From assembly GCA_030765065.1 (NCBI GenBank), contig CM060979.1:22411001-22475000 (forward strand): 64,000 nucleotides of DNA. The letters run 5' to 3'. This document shows, in pieces, positions 43,139 through 54,794 of the stretch. The position numbers were made by a program, and so were the translations under genes. The stretch is from Deroplatys truncata (Eukaryota > Arthropoda > Insecta > Mantodea > Mantidae). Every line of letters begins with the position of its first letter. The first letter of the stretch is position 1. Below the pieces are notes generated by a model. It saw nothing but the letters and a program-made list of their open reading frames with translations, did not search any database and had not been told where the DNA came from.

Positions 43139-43982
43139 TACACTCACATGACTTTCTCTACTCTTGTACAAACTAGTTTTACAAACGCTTATTCTCCATA
43201 TGCTACATGTTAATCGAGATATCGAGGTGTTTAATCTTATTGCTAATTTTCTCGTAGCTGCAAGGGGAATTGTTACGCTTTAAGCGATAGTCAAGTATTT
43301 TAAGAGCAGGTTGCTATGTGGAGTATTCCATTCTGTTTGCATTATCAGGACAAAAAAATGAATAACGAATTTCCATTTGAGAAAAAGTATAAGTACTGGA
43401 AAATTTAAGGGAATAACAAGCAATATCTCGAAAATGGTTCACTCAACAAAAACATGTATATGACATAAATTGTGTATTTTAATGCGATCTATATTTTTGT
43501 GTAGTAAACTTTTTGTCTGTCTCTTATGGTTTATCAGTTATGCAAAAGTCGTTCACAATGAAGAATACTTTTGGAGACATTCCCAAAAAATTCCAGATAT
43601 ACATTTCATTTGCCATGAAAATATCTTAAACATATGATATTTTAATCAAAATCGTTAGAGCCATTTTTCAGAAAATTAAAATTTTCGAAAAATGTTCCAT
43701 GTAAAGGGTAATCTGGGGTGTGGGGATTTTCTTGAAAACCTTCGTGTCGGATCTCTGGAAGATACTGAACCTAAATACCAAGTTTGATGTTTATCCGACT
43801 GTTCATTTCTGAGTTATGGTGTTCACAGACACACACACACACACAGACACACACGACATATTTCCAAAAATGCTTTTTTTGGATTCAGGGGATCTCAAAA
43901 CATGTATTTCAGGTGAAATCTCGGCATCGAATTTTTGGGTGGAATACATACTTCACCTACTCACTATAGGTAGGAGAGAATG
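43139..43982 (+). repeat. KRep-A copy
   Basis: Complete KRep-A, TCTGATGTG to a slightly mutated GGAGAGAATGT end. Its CA segment at 43829-43852 is short. Confidence 0.92.
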
Positions 43983-43999
43983 TAAAAATATGATTTCAC

Positions 44000-44315
44000 A
44001 AGAATAGTTTGTAGAAGCTATATAAAAAGCACCATAATTGGAGGAGAAAGTCATGTGAATGTAACATAATTTTTTCAAGTGCTGCTGCTATTCAGTTGTT
44101 TCTTGCAATGTCATGGAAAGAGCATGGCACACATATAACGGCCAGTTAGTAAACATTTGCTAATCCCTATTCGGTTTGTAGGTACTTAATACGAAATGTG
44201 TAATGGATACACGTGCAACTGAATTAATTTGAAGTAGATGGAAGAAAACTTTGTAGATGCTGTATGAAAATACGATAGTGGGTAGAGAAAGTCAGGTGCA
44301 TGTAACACAATAGAT
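44000..44315 (-). repeat. Two KRep-B 5'-end remnants
   Basis: Minus-strand pieces, each ending AGAAAGTC (44049, 44291), with a TTGTTTCTTGCAATGTCATGG block between them. Confidence 0.6.
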
Positions 44316-45238
44316 TTATTTTCTTTTGGGGTTAAGAGAAAAATCTAATAATGGATATAATATTAATAAGGTGCTTAGTCTACTCGAAATGACCCTTTGA
44401 ATGGCGAAACGCAGAGTACAAGTCCATTGAAGTGGTCTGGTATTCGAACCCGGTGCGCAGTTTGGCATATCTACCTCAGTAATGTGCTGGGTAAACACGA
44501 GAAGGCCATCTAAGACAATGGGCGAATGCCATGGAATTGCCATATATCACGAGATAATTTATCACTGTCACAATCCTTGAGAGATTCAAAGGACTTAATA
44601 TATTTCACACTTGACTGGTGGCGCTGCGCCGTGGCTGGAAATGCAATTTGGTCCGTCATATTGTGCGGTGGTCGCGGCGGTAATGGGGAGGGATGGGGGA
44701 TGGTGTGTAGCTAATAACATTCTCATAATTGAACATTCCATGGTCTCGCATAATAGCAATTAACCGCAATTATGGCATGCGGATAACAATGACAGCGAGT
44801 CTGCAGGACGGCAGGCCGGCTGCCCGGCGGGTTGCGGGTTCGATGTGCAAGGGGGATGGGGGAGCGGACGGCACGGATCGAAATGTATTCCGCGCGGACA
44901 CCTCCATGCTGGCTCTCCAGACGTGGTTGGTTACGCGTGCACAACGCAGATTTCTCTCTTTTTCTTGCATTCTGGTAATTTAGTTTCAAACTCAAAATGA
45001 ATTGGCTATCGCCATTCAAGTGCGTGGGCTTCATTACATGTAACCGCTAGTTATGCGGTCTTTGCTGGGTTGTACACAGTTATTTCTCATTACCGGTTGC
45101 GAACCGCTTTTATCATTCTATTTTCCCAGAGCATTCATGCCATGCTACATAACTTACCTTTGCTTCGTTTTTTGCAGCTGGTGCGTTTTATTTGATTGTG
45201 TAAAAACTTCATGTAACAGGCAGAGCATGTTTAGATAA
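44316..45238. other. Unique sequence with SINE-like and GC-rich parts
   Basis: 44375-44475 carries GGTATTCGAACCCGGTGCGC, a B-box-like tRNA motif on the minus strand (eroded SINE). 44620-44960 is GC-rich with many CpGs. Between 44712 and 44790 is a cluster of TAAT/ATTA-core motifs. Overlapping open frames up to 103 codons are not recognisable. Confidence 0.4.
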
Positions 45239-45359
45239 AGTTTACACAGTAAAACAAATAATAGAAAAACAAAGAGGATTTAACCTAAAAACCTATTTGG
45301 TACTTATCGATCTGGAAACAGTGTTTTAAAAGGTTAATCGCCCACAGTTATGGAATATA

Positions 45360-46608
45360 CTGAGTGATTTATGAAGAACTGACACATTTCTTTTTTTACT
45401 TATTCTGTTGGAAATTCACTCAATGTCCCAATTTTAGCACCAAATTAAGCAGTATATTCTGGACTTTTGATTGCCTGTCACTACATGCGCAGATATTCAT
45501 GTTTTATTCGTAATTGTTAGTTATATTGTCGGCAACTGTTTTAGAGAGTTTGTACACAAGATTTTGTTTTGAGATTGAGGTACACTTTAAATGAACGACT
45601 CTTCCTTGTAAAGCAATACTGGATTACGAATTAAATTACAGCTACTCAAAAGGCATACCAGAGGGAATTTGGTGTTCGAAATCCTCCCCAAAGAAACACA
45701 ATACTTGGACTGGTAAACAAATTGGAAACAATTGGCTCTCTGGTGAGTGAAAACGGCATCCCACGGTTATTATTGACGTAAGTGCACGACTGGATCAGTC
45801 ATCCAAAAAATCATTAAGACGTTTGTCGCAGGAGACAGGGTACAGCTACTCAATGTGTCAGAGGGCTGTGAAAAGTGCAGGCCTAAAGCCGTATAGGATT
45901 ACGGTTGTCTATCAGTTACAGGGACCAGATAAGGATAGGCGACTGAATTATTGTCGTTGGTTTCAGGCGTTCATTGTGCAAAATCCTGCCATATTTTCCA
46001 TCACATGGTTCACAGATGAAGCATGGTTCCATTTATCCGGATATGTGAACTCAAATAACTCAAATAACTCACCATTTTTTTAAAAACAATATGAACACTG
46101 CAGAGTACCGACGGATTTTTATGGAGTTTGCTGAGCAACTAGACGATGTAGACCTGAGTCAAGGATATTTTCAGCAGGACGGTGCTACATGCCATACATC
46201 AAATGAATCCATGGCACTAATTGCAAGTTTCTTTGACGATCGGATAATTTCCAAGAACCTGTGGCCACCGAGATCTCCGGATTTGACATCGTCGGACTTC
46301 TTTCTATGGGGTTACTTAAAAGACAGGGTTTATGCCACACGTCCCCAGACATTGGACGATCTGAAGCCAACATTACACAGGAGATTCAAGCTATTGACAA
46401 CAGAGTCCTCCGACGAGTGGCCAGTAACATGGAAACGACGTGTCGGGTTGTGCCGTATGCAGTATGGAGGACATTTTCAACATTTGCTATAGAGGTAAAC
46501 AATCTCCCAAAATTCCTCTCCATTTTAGGTATAATAAGTTGTCGCTAGCATAGTTTCTTTTGAAACAATTAAAGAAATAAATGTGTCAGTTCTTCATAAA
46601 TCACCGTG
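45360..46608 (+). mobile_element. Tc1/mariner-like element (MLE-c) with inverted repeats
   Basis: 1249 bp. Inverted ends share GTGATTTATGAAGAACTGAC and the following ACATTT (26 bp identical, just inside the first ~6 bases). TA lies at 45358-45359 and 46609-46610. It is inserted in a reverse transcriptase gene. Confidence 0.88.
45594..46492 (+). pseudogene. MLE-c transposase
   Basis: Segments in order: ERLFLVKQYW, REFGVRNPPQRNTILGLVNK, SLRRLSQETGYSYSMCQRAV, NPAIFSITWFTDEAWFHLSG, then EYRRIFMEFAEQLDDVDLSQ, FQQDGATCHTSNESM, LWPPRSPDLTSSDFFLWGYL and GHFQHLL-stop. The three catalytic acids (TDEAW, QDGA, PDLTSSDFF) are present. About 40 codons between SGYVNS and EYRRIF are deleted, and stops and frameshifts occur in the first third. 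Same broad group as MLE-a. Confidence 0.82.
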
Positions 46609-47202
46609 TACTATTTAAGAAAGGATACTCAAAACGTTTTATTACAACTGTAAAAAGTTTATACTGGTAACTGAATTTGATGGGGAGATAACAAAAGAAA
46701 TACAAGAAAACCCTGGTTGAAACAGCGATGTAGCCTATCCACAATTCTACAAGAATGGAAAAAGAAGGTAAATAAAGGAATTGCGTTAGGACTAAGAAGA
46801 ACAGTACATGCCCTTCTGTTTGCAGACAACCCATCTTTAATTTTTAACATGGGAAATAGTGTACAGAAAGCAGTATATCAACTGAATCAAATCTGTAAAA
46901 AGACAAAAACAAAAGTAATGGCATTCCAGGGAAGATATCCAGTAAAAAGTAAAATAGTATTAGAAGACAATATATTGGAAGAAGTATCCTATTTTCAATA
47001 CCTCGGCTGCTATTAACCTATGACCAAGATCAGGATATAAAAAAATTCTGGTGATACATTCACATTACTTTCTCTACCCTCTATCATTGTTAGTAGGTAT
47101 ACAAACTATTCTTACTAAAGCTTATGTTTTCATCTACCACATTTTAATCCAAATAAAGTTTGCAGAAATAGCTACATTACACATTTCGTTATAGATACAA
47201 AG

Positions 47203-48167
47203 TGAAGAAGTTATATTGTTGTAGGAGTTGTATTTGCCCCACGTATGGAAAGTCAGTTTGAAGATGATGCTGTATTGGAGGAGTTGTATTATATTTCAAC
47301 TGTTGGGGAGCCAAACTTGTAGTAGTTGCAACCGCACGTATGGTAAAGAGTTTCCGGTAGCCTTCGCCCCAAAATGTACTTTCACGTGGCCTTAACTTTA
47401 TAATTTGACTGTTTCTTTAAGTATTAAATATTTCTGTTTGCCTCGGCTGCGTCAGTATTATTGTTAGAGACATGTTTCTCTTTGCAGGGTTGTGATGCAA
47501 CTAAAATTTAGGCTTACACAGATTATAATTTTACTTCACTCCTTTTATTATTACTTGATACGATTTTAAATAACACTTCAGTGATATAGAGAGTTGTGAG
47601 ATTCTTTAATTAATTAATTACACTTTTTTAATACCTAAACTTATTTTTCGTCTCACACGAATACATATTATATTTCTTGAGGACACTTTTTGCGTCGGGT
47701 TAGTAACTCTGTCTGCAGGCAACTGACTTCTAGATTTGTAAATTTTGCTATATTTCAGTTTCTGATTGGCTAATCCTTCTCCGATAGAATGCCTTCATTT
47801 AACTAAAGCTTTTTCTGGTTGTTGATTGGCTATTTTATAAACTGTCACTAAAATTACATTATTGCTACTCCAAGAATCACAAGTAGTACTGTTAAACTTC
47901 CTTACTCATTATTGACTGAAGGTTACCTCATTGTTACCTTATTGTTAGCAACTTTTAACTTATTATTCTCACAGCTCCTACATTATTAAATTACGTAATA
48001 TATTCACATAACATTATTACACATGGATACAATAATATAAGCATATGCAATGACTGTTACATTTTACAAATTATTACATACACATATTGCTTCAAGGCGG
48101 GCTGTTATTGAATTTATATATTATATAATTAGACTGAAATCATTTTAGTGTTAAAAATACTGCCTCA
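47203..48167 (-). mobile_element. Gypsy-like solo LTR (LTR-2)
   Basis: 965 bp. On the minus strand it starts TGAGGCAGTATTTTTAACAC and ends AACTTCTTCA. The 4-bp target duplication AAAG lies at 47199-47202 and 48168-48171, inside KRep-B. Related along its length to LTR-1, and at both ends and in the GGCTCCCCAACA block (GGCGCCC... in the others) to LTR-3 and LTR-4. Confidence 0.85.
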
Positions 48168-48840
48168 AAAGAGAACAGCGATAGTCAAATGTTTAAGAAC
48201 TGGACGCTATACGCTGCCTTAAAATATCTATTGTTTCCTTGATATCGCGAGAAGCAACTAAAAGTCGTTGGGAGTTTAAAGGAATGAGAAAGTATTGAAT
48301 AAATCGAACCATTAATAATAGATATCTTAGAAACGAATGATGCCACAAAAACGTTATCTGGAATAAATTCTGTGTTTTAAAGAGATCTACGTTTTTATGT
48401 AGTGCGTTTTCGTTCCTCGCTTAACGTTTACCAGCTATAGAAGATTATACAAAACTCCTTACGAATGAAGAGGACTTCATAGGCTATTTCCCCAAAGTTC
48501 AAGATATATATTTTATTTGCCAAGTAAATAAATATCTTTAATATATGGTATTTTAATCAAAATCGTTGTAGCGTTTTTAGAAAACAAAAGATGTTGAAAA
48601 ATGTTTAAACATAAAGGGTAGTTTGGGAAGACGGGATTTTATTGAAAATCTTCGGAAGATATTGAACCTAAATACCAAGTTTGGTATTTATCTCACTTTT
48701 CCTATTTGACTTATGCTGTTCACACACATACGGACATGTTACAAAAAATGCTTTACTAGCATTCAGGGGCCTCAAAACATGTATTTTCGTTGAAACATTG
48801 GTATCATTTTTTTGGTGAAATGCAATACTTTCCCTACTTA

Positions 48841-49113
48841 AGTATTTTGGCGGATTGTGCACAGTGGGAGAACCAGCGAACGATTAAACTTAAAGAAAAA
48901 TTATTAAGTCCGTCAAGGAAGAGATTGGCATGTTGGGTTTAACTGGCTCACTCTATTTTCCATTTTCTTGTTCCTTTTTGTTTTGTTTTCTGTTGTTTAT
49001 TTTGTCATCCTACTTGTGTCTTAAATATGCATGTACGGTCAATGACCCATGCACTAAATATTTGTGTATTAACTTCAATGATTTGAAACCAATAAAGATA
49101 CCTTATCTATGTA
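48841..49113 (+). mobile_element. R1/I-type non-LTR 3' end (NLTR-5)
   Basis: Plus-strand end of the NLTR-1 family: ILADCAQWENQRTIKLKEKL, SPSRKRLACW, a premature stop, and a 3' UTR ending AAAGATACCTTATCTATGTA. Inserted in the 3' end of a KRep-B copy. Confidence 0.85.
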
Positions 49114-49136
49114 TTATACGTAGTAGAGAAAAGTAA

Positions 49137-50235
49137 TAACAGAACATTATTTTCCAAATACTTTATTATCATTCACTACTTTATACCTTACACCACTTCT
49201 CCACATAGTCACCGTCGTTATACAGGCACTTCCCGTAACGGGTAACTAGTTTTTGTATGCTTTCGTCAAAGAATGATGCCGCCTGTGATGAACGCCAGGT
49301 TTTCACTTTTTGTTTCACAACATCATCGTCGTTGAAATGTTTTCCACCAAGGAATTTCTTCAGTTGAAAATCGCTTGGTGTCAAAATCCGGACTTTAGTG
49401 AGGGTGGTTTAATTGTTCCGGAACAAATGATGCGATCAGATCTTGAGTTTTTTGGCTGTGTGTGGCCGGGCATTGTCATAAACCAATAGGATTCCACACG
49501 AAAGTATTCTGCTCGTTTTGTTCTGTATTACACCACGGAGCTTTCGTGGAGTCACAACTGAACTACCAAACACCTTGTCTGTCCCAGAAAACCGTGCACA
49601 TGATCTCGCGAGTGGATATCGTCTGTTTCAATTTCTTCTTCACGGGGATATTGTGTGCTTCCACTCCATGGATTGTCGCTTAGATTCAGGAGTGATGTGA
49701 CACACTCTTTTGGACACCCATCTTGAGCACAATTCCCGAAATCCTAAGCGTTCTGTCACAATGTTGTAGAGGATTGACTTCTGAAATTTGTAAAAAATGC
49801 GAAGACATCGATATATATATATATATTGAGGCCTCTGTCCTCGGGAATGTTTTCTTCCAAAGCTTGCACCAAACCATCGGTGACCGCAGTCGGCGGTCAT
49901 CACTGCACGGCTCATTATGCACATTTTCAGGACCTTCTTTAAACTGTTCTAACCCCTTCCTCACCATTCCATTGCTCATTATTGTTTCCCCATAAACCTT
50001 ACACAACTGGCGATGAACGTTTGTTGACACAAAATTTCTCGCATTTTCAAAAAAATGAAATACTGATCTGACTCCACAGTTGGCGGGTCGTTAATTGTTT
50101 TGAACATTTCGAAACGCTCTAACAAGAAAACACAAAGTGACGATCGCCTGCAGCTGCGTCTGGCTTCCTAATGAATGGAGGAAGTGATCGCGCGTGCTCA
50201 AAATCGCGACTGCAGCGGCACAATATTAAAAGGGT
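49137..50235 (-). mobile_element. mariner remnant (mariner-3)
   Basis: Minus-strand mariner directly after a KRep-B end. I could not define inverted repeats, so both boundaries are approximate. The right flank (50110-50235) is GC-richer and may be its 5' UTR. Confidence 0.5.
49181..50107 (-). pseudogene. mariner-3 transposase with internal deletion
   Basis: The ATG at 50107 opens MFKTINDPPTVESDQYFIFL. VHRQLCKVYGETIMSNGMVR, KGLEQFKEGPENVHNEP and IVTERLGFRELCSRWVSKR follow, and then directly VCHITPESKRQSMEWKH. About 50 codons are missing at that point, including the GDETW segment with the first catalytic aspartate. VYDNARPHTA (second aspartate), SDFQLKKFLGGKHFND and VTRYGKCLYNDGDYVEKW end the gene at 49181. 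An inserted (TA)n run near 49809-49826 adds a frame error. Confidence 0.78.
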
Positions 50236-50246
50236 GCTTGCTTTAA

Positions 50247-51983
50247 GGGGACAAGGTAGTCTGAACACATGGAAATTACACCTTAAGTGTGTTAAATTAC
50301 CACTGCTCTTAAAGTTCTCATTGGTTTTTCCTGAAATTTTTATGAATTATTCTATAAATCATAACAATTATTTCAATTGGTTGTTTGAATTAATAACTTA
50401 TGTAGTTGAGTTCTTAAAAATTATTTCATTCAGCAGAAACATAATAAAATTTACTCTGAAAATATGTGAATTCATGTACCCTTTTTACTTTCTCTACTAC
50501 GTATAGCAAGTAGGGGAAGTATTGCATTCCACCCAAAAATTCGATACCGAGATTTCACCGGAAATACATGTTTTGAGACCCGCTGTATCCAAAAAAAAGC
50601 ATTTTTGGAAACATGTCCGTGTGTGTGTCTGTGTGTATGTGAACAGCATAACTAAGAAACGAACAGTCACATAAACACCAAACTTGGTATTTAGGTTCAG
50701 TATCTTCCAGAGATGCGACACGAAGGTTTTCAAGAAAATCCCCCCGCCCCAAACTACCCTTTACATGGAACATTTTTCGAAAATTCTAATTTTCTCAAAA
50801 ATGGCTCAAAAATTTTGATAAAAGTATCATATGTTTAGGATACTTTCATGACAAATCAAATGTATATCTCGAATTTTCTGGAAATGTCTCCAAAAGTATT
50901 CTTCATTGTGAACGACTTTTGCATAGACAAAATAGACAAAATTTTACTACAAAAAATGTAGATCGCGTTAAAATACACAATTTATGTCATATACATTTTT
51001 GTTTGATGAGTGAACCATTTTAGAGATATCGCTTGTTATTCCTTTAAATTTTCCAATACATATACTTTTTCTCAAATACGTTATTCATTTTTCTATGTCC
51101 TGGACATGCAAAGAGAATGGAATGCACCACATGGCAACCAGCGCTTAAAATATTTGACTATAGCTTAAAACCTACCATATTCTCCTTGCATCTACAAGAA
51201 AATTAGCAATAAGATTGGCATCTCGATATCTCGAGTAACATGAAGCATATGGATAATAAGCGTTTATAAAAATAGTTTGTACAAGAGTAGAGAAAGTCAT
51301 GTGAGTATAATACATCAGATTTTTCTGATACTACTTGCAATACTTTTGCATGCTTGTTCTTAGGATGATCATATATCTTCTGAACCAAAATTATTTAGTT
51401 ATGTATATCAGTTTGAAAAAATTATTTCCAAAGTCAGAAAAGTAAAAATGTAGAAAATTTGCAAAGTTGTTGCTTTCTTAATATCACTAATATAACTTAT
51501 AAAATTATGATTGTTGTTCAGAAAGGTTAGCTATGTGTTGTATACATGTACTGAAAATTTCAGCTCTCTACCTCTCAAACATTCTGAGAAAACGGTACAT
51601 AAGTATTCAAAAATGTTGTTTTGAGAAAGGCGAACTTTTGATCATTCAAATTCTGACACACTTCAGCACACTCCAGGATCATAATCATCTGCACCTTCAT
51701 TACTGGATTACTGCAGCTTTTTTGATTGCCTTATCTTGGTCCTGGCCTCTTTTGTTAATTGCTGAACTGCTCGCTGTTGAAAGATACAAAAATGTTCTAA
51801 AAAGGGGCGTTTCATGACAGCTTTAAAGGAATGCAGACTAACGTTTAATTGGTATTTAAATGTCTTAAAATCCCCTTAACCCCCCAAAAGTATACATTTT
51901 TTTGAAGCTGGAAATAATAGAGGTTTTATTAGTACCTAAAACAATAAATGTGATTTTTGACAATTTCAGAGTACCCTGTCCCC
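50247..51983. mobile_element. TTAA-flanked DNA element (piggyBac-like miniature) carrying KRep-A
   Basis: Inverted ends GGGGACAAGGTAGTCTGAA (50247-50265) and GGGGACAGGGTACTCTGAA (reverse complement, 51965-51983), two mismatches in 19, flanked by TTAA on both sides (50243-50246, 51984-51987). TTAA duplication is the piggyBac signature. Without the KRep-A insert it is about 900 bp. A 94-codon frame at 51533-51817 is not a recognisable transposase. Confidence 0.65.
50487..51319 (-). repeat. KRep-A copy in the TTAA element
   Basis: Complete minus-strand KRep-A, ACTTTCTCTACTACG to TACATCAGA, flanked by TTTTT at 50482-50486 and 51320-51324. Confidence 0.93.
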
Positions 51984-51987
51984 TTAA

Positions 51988-52640
51988 AAATTCGCCTGGT
52001 ATATATGTTATCATTGTAAGTACAATACTTAGATTTTTAATATATATTAAAATGGCACTGCATCTTCTATTTAGTTCGAATTCTACACATCTTCACAGAA
52101 GAAAAGTCATAACTCCTTCACAGTTTGGAGCAGAGGTAAACTTTAGCCCATCTTTTAGGGGACAAATTGGTACCACTGTTGAGCATGGCAGCCTCTGCGT
52201 GTTCAAGTTATGAGGTTTCTTTCTTTGAAAATATATGTGAGTATATTTTTCACATTTGTGCTTCAAACAACCTTTTCTGTGAATGCCATTTTTAAGAACT
52301 GAAGTTAGCTAAATTAAATTTTAGAACAATAAAAGTAACTTCTAAGTGCTGTTCTGGATCTACACTAGTATGGACAACATGGTTTGTTATTAAAATAAAT
52401 AATTGTTGATGAATTTTAATCAAAAGGCTGGTATAATTGGGAAAAAATCCCATCTTCCTTCATAAACGCATTTATTGGATAAAAGTATATCAGTGAATTA
52501 AGAAGATATGCATCCATATCGTGAAAACATTTCACTTTAATACCTTAATGAATTTTTAAGATAAGGTGTCATGAATTTAGTGATTTAAGATTGGAGAGAT
52601 AGGATTTTTAATTTCCGCTTAAATACGCCGTGTTTCATAA
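51988..52640. other. Unique A+T-rich sequence
   Basis: Nothing coding recognised. Confidence 0.4.
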
Positions 52641-52696
52641 TGGGACGGTGTAACAATCTATTGTTAGTGCCTGGCGATGTATGTTTTACATTCCAG

Positions 52697-52697
52697 C

Positions 52698-52745
<48 letters not shown>
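52697..52745. repeat. (ATT)n microsatellite
   Basis: About 16 units. On the minus strand it is a (TAA)n tail next to the possible retrotransposon end at 52746-53010. Confidence 0.85.
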
Positions 52746-53010
52746 ATTACTCACTAACAACAATAGTATTTCAACTGCTTCCTTTCTTTGAGAATAATAT
52801 TCCCGCATCTGTTTTCTGTAAGCCTTCTTTCTTTCATCACTGCACTGTTTGCGTGTTTTCATTCAGCCTTTTCTTGGAATCGCTGATGTGTTCAAGTTTT
52901 CTCTTGAGAGAATCACGTTCCTGGATGTGCTCATATGCGATCCCTACTTTTTGCAGGTCCCTTTCAACGTCAGTGAACCAAGTCCCCTTGGTTTTCTTGT
53001 ATAGAAAAAA
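52746..53010 (-). pseudogene. Possible non-LTR ORF2 C-terminal tail
   Basis: The minus-strand frame KTKGTWFTDVERDLQKVGIA, then YEHIQERDSLKRKLEHISDS, resembles the extreme C-terminus of several insect non-LTR proteins (W..DV..DL...G......RD..R). It is followed by stops and a (TAA)n tail. Short and diverged. Confidence 0.4.
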
Positions 53011-53089
53011 GTAAAAGATTCGGGTTCAATCTCTCCGAGCTCATATGTGTTACATAAGTACCCAAGAAAAACAATTCTGATTTTCGAAT

Positions 53090-53412
53090 CCTGTTTTTCG
53101 TTGTTGCTTACTTATTCACTCACTTTATTTACTTATTTACTTCACTTTCTTTTCCTTTCCTCACTTTAGTTACTCACTCATTGCGACGCTCATTCACTTC
53201 ACCTACTTTACTCACTCACTCATTCACACGCTCACTCAGTTTACTTCACTTTCTTTACTTTACTTTCTCACTCACTCACTCTGCTCACTCACTCACTCAC
53301 TCACTTTACTCACTTACTTTACTGACTTACTCAATCACTCACTTACTCACTCTGCTTTACTTGCTCACTCAGCCACTCGCCTTACTTATTTACTCACTAT
53401 TTCGCCCACTCA
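53090..53412. repeat. CACT/TTTACT-rich simple sequence
   Basis: Irregular CTCACT, TTTACTT and CTCATTCACT units leading into the satellite. Long open frames here (for example 53181-53492, Ser/Thr/Leu-rich) are products of the repeat. Confidence 0.8.
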
Positions 53413-54332
53413 CTCGCTTTACTTACTTTACTCATTTACTCACTAGTTCGTCCACTCACTCGCTTTACTTACTTTACTCATTTACTCACTAGCTCACCCA
53501 CTCACTCGCTTTACTTACTTTACTCATTTACTCACTAGCTCACCCACTCACTCGCTTTACTTACTTTACTCATTTACTCACTAGTTCGTCCACTCACTCG
53601 CTTTACTTACTTTACTCATTTACTCACTGGTTCACCCACTCACTCGCTTTACTTACTTTACTCATTTACTCACTAGTTCGTCCACTCACTCGCTTTACTT
53701 ACTTTACTCATTTACTCACTAGCTCACCCACTCACTCGTTATACTTACTTCACTCATTTACTCACTAGTTCGTCCACTCACTCGCTTTACTTACTTTACT
53801 CATTTACTCACTAGCTCACCCACTCACTCGCTTTACTTACTTTACTCATTTACTCACTAGTTCGCCCACTCACTCACTTTACTTACTTTACTCATTTACT
53901 CACTGGTTCACCCACTCACTCGCTTTACTTACTTTACTTATTTACTCACTAGTTCGTCCACTCACTCGCTTTACTTACTTTACTCATTTACTCACTAGCT
54001 CACCCACTCACTCGTTATACTTACTTCACTCATTTACTCACTAGTTCGTCCACTCACTCGCTTTACTTACTTTACTCATTTACTCACTAGCTCACCCACT
54101 CACTCGCTTTACTTACTTTACTCATTTACTCACTAGTTCGCCCACTCACTCACTTTACTTACTTTACTCATTTACTCACTGGTTCACCCACTCACTCGCT
54201 ATACTTACTTTACTTATTTACTCACTAGTTCGACCACTCACTCGCTTTACTTACTTTACTCATTTACTCACTAGTTCGCCCACTTACTCGCTTTACTTGC
54301 TTTACTCATTTTCTCACTAGCCCATCCAGCCT
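53413..54332. repeat. 46-bp satellite with six-monomer higher-order repeat
   Basis: Twenty monomers of 46 bp (start CTCGCTTTACTTACTTTACT) in perfect register. The variable 8-base slot reads AGTTCGTC, AGCTCACC, AGTTCGTC, AGCTCACC, AGTTCGCC, GGTTCACC in 53643-53918, and the same order repeats in 53919-54194. GTTATAC replaces GCTTTAC in the third monomer of both, giving a 276-bp higher-order unit. Confidence 0.93.
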
Positions 54333-54794
54333 CTCACTCACTCACTAACTCACTCACTCACTCACTCACTCACTCACCCACTCGCTCACCCACTCACTCA
54401 CCCACTCACTTTACTTCCTTAGTTGCTCTTCATGGATTAGGCTATTTGCCTATTCCGTGCTCAGACCTCTTACAATCTCTTCATGGGTAGACCAATATTT
54501 CTCCTAACAGGATGGAATTCATCTATCCGTAGAACATGATTTCTCTAATTTACCCTGTTTTGGGAAAGTTCATGCTGTCTTAATTAATTAACTTTTTATA
54601 TTTTTAGAAGTATGCTTTCACTGATCTGAGCAACCTTATTTCGGATGATTGTATTTTGGTTTTTAATTTGCTTTATTCTCTCACGTTTCGTTGAAAGAAA
54701 AATGTTTACCCTGGAATAAAATTGGATAGCAATATATACATAATAAGATAAACTTTAAAAAAAATCAGTACATATTTTAAACACTGCTTGTACA

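Larger units (their letters stand above)
45239..47035 (+). mobile_element. Non-LTR reverse transcriptase fragment (NLTR-B) split by MLE-c
   Basis: Plus-strand reverse transcriptase pieces at 45239-45359 and 46611-47035. KTYLVLIDLETVF (motif A) and NRPQLWNI precede the transposon. LFKKGYSKRFITTVKSLYTG, GLKQRCSLS (motif B), HALLFADNPSLIF (motif C) and VSYFQYLGC (motif E) follow it. Motif C has FADN instead of FADD, one in-frame stop lies in motif A, and parts between B and D are deleted. A family different from NLTR-1 and NLTR-3. Confidence 0.72.
47047..49136 (+). repeat. KRep-B copy split twice (LTR-2 and NLTR-5)
   Basis: Plus-strand KRep-B in three pieces: 47047-47202, 48168-48840 and 49114-49136. 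The family sequence GATACAAAG|AGAACAGCG is opened by an LTR, and CTACTTA|CTATACGTAG is opened by a non-LTR fragment. Confidence 0.88.

Noticed and set aside
53181..53492. 103-codon Ser/Thr/Leu-rich frame
   Set aside because: Low-complexity CACT/TTTACT repeat; periodicity comes from the satellite, not from a protein.
53413..54332. CRISPR-like array (regular repeat units)
   Set aside because: There are no unique spacers: the whole 46-bp unit repeats, with variants in a fixed higher-order pattern, in a eukaryotic context.
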